DNA of 64,000 bases from Hirsutella rhossiliensis (lineage: Eukaryota; Ascomycota; Sordariomycetes; Hypocreales; Ophiocordycipitaceae), in the NCBI RefSeq assembly GCF_020360975.1, contig NW_025408680.1:310001-374000 (forward strand). Reading direction: 5' to 3'. Positions 58,739 through 64,000 of the stretch are shown here, piece after piece. Position 1 is the first letter of the stretch. Each line of letters starts with the position of its first letter. The notes below the pieces were generated by a model. That model was not told the origin of the DNA. It searched no databases and saw only the letters and a program-made list of their open reading frames with translations. The position numbers and the translations under genes are program-made.

Positions 58739-59303
58739 TCAAGATGCCTCGTCGGGCTGCGCAAAGGGGTTGGCGATGGGCTCGCTGCCGTCAACGGGGG
58801 TGATGACGACGAGGAGGGTGCCGCGGGCGACGACGAGGCCGAGGGGTCGGGTGGATTCGTTTCCTTCGTCGTCTGCGGAGGGGCGTTAGCATCGTTATTT
58901 TGTTCGGCGGTTTTTCTTTTTGTCCAGTTTGGCCGTGCGTGCTTGGCTGGGAAGGAGCTCACCGCGGACTGTCTCCTGGACGTCGTCGAGGACAAGGTTC
59001 ATGAGAGCGTCGTAGCCCTTGAGCGTGCCCTTGACTATTTGTCGGTTTTTTATCCGGTTAGCAAATGCGCTTGCGCGACCACGGTATATGACGATGGCTG
59101 CGCGCGCACTCACCTTCACGCCCGCCGTTGAACTTGACGTTGATCTGCTTGTCCATGTACTTTGCCAGGTCGAGAATGTTTTCCTTCTTGGGCCGCTCGC
59201 CCTTGTCGGCGGCAGCTCCCCCACGGCCGCCTGCTCCGCCCCGGCCACCGCGGACGCCGCCGCCGCCGCCGCGTCCACCTCGATACGTTGGTCTGTCGGA
59301 CAT
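58739..59303 (-). CDS. lsm7: U6 snRNA-associated Sm-like protein LSM7
   Basis: Three exons (59303-59114, 59034-58963, 58872-58739; introns 59113-59035 and 58962-58873 with GTGAGT and GTGAGC donors) encode 131 residues. A Gly/Arg-rich N-terminus with several RGG/RGGRGG units (residues ~8-32) precedes the Sm fold. Sm1 is KKENILDLAKYMDKQINVKF...EVKGTLKGYDALMNLVLDD. Sm2 is RPLGLVVARGTLLVVITPV. LSM7 is shared by the nuclear LSM2-8 ring that binds the U6 snRNA 3' end and by the cytoplasmic LSM1-7 ring that binds oligoadenylated mRNA for decapping. The ATG at 59303 is the only start that fits the family's length. The upstream frame is UTR. Confidence 0.95.
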
Positions 59304-59930
59304 TGGGGGCGTGGGCGCAGAGGGTAGATGGTGGTGATGGTTTGGGAGGAGGATTGTGTCGGCGGTGACGATGGGTGGATGAATGTCAGTCCTGCCTGTC
59401 ATTGCGCCGGAGAAAGGACGGGACAAGCTCACAACTCTTATCGGCTTATCTTGACCTTGGCGGTGGAGGGGTAGTTGCCCTCTTCGGCCTGCGAACTGAG
59501 GAGAGGCTACGAAGTACCACGTACGCGGATAGACAGAGGCGTTGGACGTTTCTTTACTTCTTTTTCTCCTCCTCCTTTGTGCACAGACAGGGAACGGACA
59601 GCTAGATAGGTTTGTATGAGTGTCGATGGCCATTGATGGCCATTGAATGAGAGATGCTGATCAAACCCTCGATACATGTCGCAGTGGGTGAGTATGGGCT
59701 TCCCCCTTGACCAACCCCGTTGACTGGCTGGACATTGGGCGGGCAGTTTTGGCATTCAAGATGTATCAATCACCATCATGACTGGCTTCAACCTTGTCTA
59801 ACACAACCCACCCGGCGTGTGCCTCGCTTCTCTCATCACATGAGTGGCGTTGTCCCAGGCACACACAATGTCTTGTGTAAGCGAGCCACTGGCAGAGCCA
59901 GCTACCCTGGACCACCCGTGTAATGCACGA
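59304..59930. promoter_or_regulatory. lsm7 promoter side, no other gene
   Basis: About 630 bp between the lsm7 start and the target-site duplication of the truncated LINE. Nothing else is supported. Confidence 0.6.
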
Positions 59931-59944
59931 GACGCCATCAACAC
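59931..59944 (+). repeat. Target-site duplication of truncated LINE, left copy
   Basis: GACGCCATCAACAC, repeated exactly at 60710-60723. Confidence 0.95.
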
Positions 59945-60709
59945 TGGTGGGAAGTTTCTGCACCCCAACAGTACAGGGTCCTCGACCTCGATGCCACGAC
60001 TGGCTGCCCGCCAGAACTTACCATTCCACGACCTCTGCTCCACCATCTGCTCGCAGCAAGAACCCACCACGGGGACTTCGCTGATTACCACGAAAGGTTG
60101 AACCACGACGATGCGCGACTGACGTGCTCATGTGGTCGACGAAAAGAACCAAAGCATCTCTTCTATTGCCGGAAGATCGCGCCGCGACATCGGATGAGGT
60201 TGGCACCCTCACCGAGCGCGGCGGTCAACCGAGCAATAGGCAGAGACTTCGACCAGTTCGTCAAGGTGGCGAAGGCAAGCTCGTTCTTTGGAACGATCTG
60301 CCCTCGCCACTAGGCGGCAGCAACCGCTTTCCTCCTTCCCTTCCCTTTGTTTGCACACACACCATTTTCTCTTACCCGACTCGGCCGGGCGGAGGGTGCT
60401 CTCGGAACCGGCCCTGTGAGGCCAAAACGAAAGACATGGCTGTCGCGCCTGAACGTCCCGCTGACGGGCAGCAGGCTGAGCAAAGAAGCGCCTTTGAGCC
60501 GATGAAATGCTGAATGGTGGATTGTTTACGTTCTGTGGAAGGGGCAGAAGACGCGGATTGGTACTCGTTTCGTTTCGCGTATTGTGGGCCTACTCCGCGA
60601 TAGTAGACTTCCAGCAGCTCAGCACGTCCTGTGCCCCGTCTCGGGGACCTGAGCGACCTAAAGGTCGCTGGACGGAAAATACAATAATAATAATAATAAT
60701 AATAATAAT
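59945..60709 (+). mobile_element. 5'-truncated copy of the same LINE
   Basis: This 765-bp segment matches 21781-22542 from its first base, with no substitutions. It has five extra single bases and one AAT unit fewer than the full-length copy. It retains the end of ORF2 downstream of the RNase H domain, the 3' UTR hairpins (60634-60646, 60652-60669) and nine AAT units (60683-60709). Perfect 14-bp duplications flank it. Truncation at the 5' end is the usual outcome of incomplete target-primed reverse transcription. Confidence 0.95.
59956..60312 (+). pseudogene. Intact C-terminal tail of LINE ORF2 in the truncated copy
   Basis: In the ORF2 frame the segment reads through to a stop at 60310-60312. 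It includes the finger CSCGRRKEPKHLFYC (CxC-x6-H-x3-C), common at the end of Tad-like ORF2 proteins. The equivalent stretch in the full-length copy is frameshifted after RRKE. This fragment has no start codon and no upstream domains, so it is not a functional gene. Confidence 0.85.
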
Positions 60710-60723
60710 GACGCCATCAACAC
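60710..60723 (+). repeat. Target-site duplication of truncated LINE, right copy
   Basis: Exact repeat of 59931-59944. Confidence 0.95.
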
Positions 60724-62895
60724 GAAGCCGTCGGCTCGCTTACGGCGATCTGCACGACATGCAAGGCCTTTTTTGCCTCGCTGTCACCTGACGCAGGAGC
60801 GCCGTCATTGCAACGTGGAATCGACGCAGGCCCATCGACAGTGGCGATGCCAAGAACGGCCAAGCTTCTTCTTTGTTGGACTGGCGTGTGCCGGGGAGAA
60901 TGGAGAACAAAACAAGAGATAGTTATACATACAAGCGGATGCAGGCAGGCCAAGGAAGGCCAAGGAAATCTTCGGGCTTAGTGGGTCTCCGACTCCCCGT
61001 CCTCGGGATGCACTTCAAGCAGAGGATTGGTCCCATTGGGTACAGCACCGTCCTCGGGAGACTTCATCTCATCTCCGCCCCCCTTTCTCCTTTTCACCAC
61101 CCGTTGCCCGACAACTGCACATGCCTCGCCACGGCCTCGCCACGACCGCCCCATCAAGTTCCGCCTCGTGTGGGTCCCCGTCGTCTAGGGCAGGGCGGGC
61201 CCGTCCGCCTCCCGCTCGGCTTAGCAATCCCCCGAGGCCACATGCGCCCCGGTCGGGACCTCGGGAGAGCTTGGGTAGCAAGCGTGTGGGCGATGTGATC
61301 CCTGTCTTGCCTTGTCTCGCAGCCGTCGACGTGGACGGACAACGGCGCGGTGGTGGCTGCTGACGGTCCAGGGAGGGAGGGGGGGGGGGGGGGGGTGAGA
61401 ACTGAGAAGTGCCGGCCTTTGTGCTTCACTGCTTTCCGAGTTCTCGGCTTTTCCTAGGCCAAGTGTATGTATGGTATTTAGTTTACGTTTACAATCTAGT
61501 TACATGATGAGGAGCTCCGAGGGCCTTCTTCGTTGTATGCTTGATGCGTGCCCGGCAGCAGCAGGTCGACGCGCCGCTGCAGGCCTTCGGGATGGACACC
61601 TTGCCTGGCATGCTTCGACCCTCGTGCATATCCATCCTCGCCTACATACATCCAGCTCACGACTTCATCCTCGCCTGGTGCATATCCTTGCCCTTACCGC
61701 AACGCAGCCGTGCATGGCCCCTCCCCGTTGGACTCCCCGACGGGCTTCCCCCGCTGCACGAGGATTCAGCATGTATCTATTGCACGCAGCTGCTCTCTCT
61801 TACCATGCTGCAGGCACCACGGAATGCCTATTTCCCCATCAGCTGGGATAGGCTTCATGTTGCGAGGCCAGGCGCGGATCTTCACAGATCTGCACCCCCC
61901 CTCCCCCCGTTCGCCCCCCTTCTCCGGCCTATTGATAGACGTCCGCCTTCCCCCTCCACACACACATCCTGGATATTTGCCTCTTCCTCCTCATCCCCAC
62001 CCCCTTGCCTGCTCCGCCCCTATGGTAACCCGTCCTAGTCGTCATCCTGAGACCGGTTCTCGACTGTGACGATGGCCATGGACTCCTGGCTTGGCCGTTG
62101 TTGGCGCTGGCGTCACCGCTCCCACTCCATGTCCCGTCCCGCCGCCTCTCCGTCTCGCCGCCCTCCCTCCTATTCGACGCTGCAGAAAATAGCGTGGCAA
62201 ATAACATCTCCGGCCGAGACCACGGTCTAGACCGCACGTGGCCGGATGGATATCTCCTTGTCCGGGCGCCTCCCGCGTCCGGCCTCTGCGCCAGGCGGGC
62301 GATGCAAGTTGCGGTGCACACCTCTTCCCTACGAAGCGTCCCAAGTCCTCGCCGCCATCTCAACCCCCGGCCCTCGGCTCGTCTCTTTGGGGACCCACCC
62401 TTTCATCTTTTTGAATTTTGAGCCGTCCGCCATGCAGGGCCGACAGCTTCCCAACCCCCCAAGCCCGCCCGCCCCCCGGCGATCCCCTTTGGCGCGTACA
62501 AATGTAACTTTGTTGAATACCACACGTACGTATTTGTAGGCATATGCATACATATCACCGGCCTTTGCTCTTCCCACTCTCTCTCGCCTTCTGCTCTCTC
62601 TTCCTCCTCTCTCACCACTTCTCGAACGCCCGACTCCTTCCCTCCGACCTCGTCCTCCTTTGCGCGCGCCGTTCCGGACGAGTCCCTCGCCGCAAGAATC
62701 GCTCGTCCGGTCCGGAGAACCACCCCCGTCGCCTCACTGCGCGCTATTGCCTTTGTCCAGCTTGGGGTCCGGGCCGCGTTGCCGTCTGCCGTCGTCGATT
62801 TCGAACATACGAATCCACAAAACCGTTCTACTTGGAAGTCGACTGTTTTCCCAGCAAGACTGGGGCTGAAAGGGGCCCTCGTCGTCGCAGCAGAG
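60724..62895. other. 2.2-kb intergenic region, no supported gene
   Basis: Contains a G17 tract (61379-61395) and pyrimidine-rich DNA before the 62896 start codon. Open frames of up to 180 codons show no domains. Confidence 0.55.
61379..61395. repeat. G17 homopolymer
   Basis: Seventeen consecutive G residues, the same length as 3080-3096. Confidence 0.95.
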
Positions 62896-64000
62896 ATGGC
62901 ACATATCGCTCCGGATTACGACATCCACAAGCGCAAGCGAGACGTCGAGGACGGCGGACCCCAGTACCATTTGCCTTTGTCAACGACGAGCCATCAAGGT
63001 ACGCTCCTGTTGAGTTCCCTGGGGCTCACGTTGCTCTTTTCCTTCTCCGCTATTCTTCTGCGGCCTGTCTTGGTCAAGAGACATAAAAAGAAAGAAAAGG
63101 GAAAGAAAAAAGGAAGACCAATGCCTCCTGCTTGAGCGAAACCTTCCGAGACAGATGTCGAGACGCCGCCGGCATGTGGCGGACTCCTACTCACGCCCCC
63201 TGCTTCGTAAACGCCGGCCACGGTCGTCTGTTGCTTTCTGTACCTGCTTTCTGCCAACACGTCATGATCTTTCCCTTGACTCCGCCTCCTCTCTGTCTCC
63301 TATTATTCATCGCTAAATCTGCTCTGCATGCCATCGTTGGCCTTGTCTGACCTTTCCAGGAGGCGCCGGGTTTATCAACTACCTTCCCAGGACCAGCGCC
63401 GAGCGTCTCGGCCTCCTCCAGGGCGACGCGGATACGTTTAGCGACATCATCGGTCTGATTGGCGAGTACGAAGGAATGCCGGCCTGGCCCCCCTCTTACT
63501 TGCGAGGGCCGAAGCTCGCGTACTGACCGTCTTGCGCAGGCGTCTTGGAGCGGCACGAAAGCCTGGCGGCAAGCCTTGGGGCGAAGCTGACGGGGCCGAG
63601 GCTGCTCAAGGGCATTGAAAAGTTCTTTGACGGGCCCATCCGGACGAGCTCGTCGCAGCCCTACGTGACGGCCATCAGCTGGCTCGACATTGTGGCCTTT
63701 GCCAAGGCCAACCCCAACAGCTTTATGCTGACAACCATGGCCGACGGCACGCGGTGCTGCCACTTTGTATGCAAGGGCGTGCGGACCGAGATTTCAGAGG
63801 ACGACTGGCGCCTCATCTCGTCGGGCGCGTTCGACCGGTTTCAGCTGGAGCGGCCGTTTGAGGAGGACGAGACGGCGGAGCTGGCGACGCTCGACATTCT
63901 CGAGCAGCGGGCGTCGATTCTCTACAAAAAAGCCGACGAGGTGGCGGCTAGGGCTCGTATCCTTCACCACAAGCTCGGGCATCGGAGAGGCGACCTGGCA
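62896..64000 (+). CDS. Unidentified conserved-looking protein, 3' part beyond window
   Basis: Exons 62896-62998, 63360-63452 and 63540-64000 (open at the edge). The introns are 361 nt (GTACGC...TTCCAG, CTGACC branch) and 87 nt (GTCTGA...GCGCAG). The second donor is weak, but it is the only GT that keeps frame with the downstream GVLERHESLAASLG. The ATG context is GCAGAGATGGC. The N-terminus is MAHIAPDYDIHKRKRDVED with a basic KRKR stretch (possible nuclear signal). Then come GGAGFINYLPRTSAERLGLLQGDADTF, a compact mixed region with ISWLDIVAFAKANPNSFMLTTMADGTRCCHF and KGVRTEISEDDWRLI, and a helical EQRASILYKKADEVAARARI. The sequence has the texture of a folded, conserved protein, but I do not recognise the family. 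Confidence 0.7.

Overview
The window is nuclear DNA of a filamentous ascomycete. Genes carry several short introns (about 45-200 nt) with GTNNGT donors, CTRAC-type branch points and YAG acceptors. The protein set (ASH1-type SET protein, Sfh5, ARPC4, Ubp6, Shb17, Ubx2/UBXD8-like, PAN3, LSM7) and the high GC content fit a Sordariomycete, most likely Hypocreales. I could not fix the genus. All exon structures below were derived by hand from splice signals and reading frame.

Layout. 1-2270 (-): ASH1-like H3K36 methyltransferase, running off the left edge. 5275-6475 (-): Sec14-like Sfh5. 7396-9923 (-): RRM protein with one in-frame TAG. 11180-11941 (-): Arp2/3 subunit ARPC4, divergent from 12792-14570 (+): Ubp6, the proteasomal deubiquitinase. 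14826-15212 (-): a 96-residue single-pass membrane protein. 15305-15715 (-): an unknown Ser-rich protein. 16567-22542 (+): a full-length Tad/I-type non-LTR retrotransposon flanked by a perfect 15-bp target duplication. 22951-24902 (+): Shb17 with an 899-nt intron. 25094-26240 (-): a class I methyltransferase.

From 26.2 to 49.8 kb the only gene I can support is a Zn2Cys6 regulator at 42.4-43.9 kb, with about 16.2 kb of apparently non-coding DNA upstream and 5.9 kb downstream. The right part holds 49780-51366 (-): VHS-GAT (Lsb5-like) protein; 52400-53993 (-): UBA-UAS-UBX ERAD factor; 55541-57866 (+): PAN3; 58739-59303 (-): LSM7; 59945-60709 (+): a 5'-truncated second copy of the same retrotransposon with its own 14-bp target duplication; and 62896 to the right edge (+): an unidentified conserved-looking gene.

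The main comparative observation is the pair of retrotransposon copies. Over their shared 3' part they show no substitutions, but five single bases are missing from the full-length copy, and its ORFs are broken by many one-base shifts. This suggests recent transposition, and possibly consensus errors in the long copy rather than true decay. The second is the isolated Zn2Cys6 regulator inside a gene desert. Functionally, PAN3 and LSM7 (convergent neighbours) both act in mRNA decay, and Ubp6 and the UBX protein both belong to ubiquitin-proteasome turnover.
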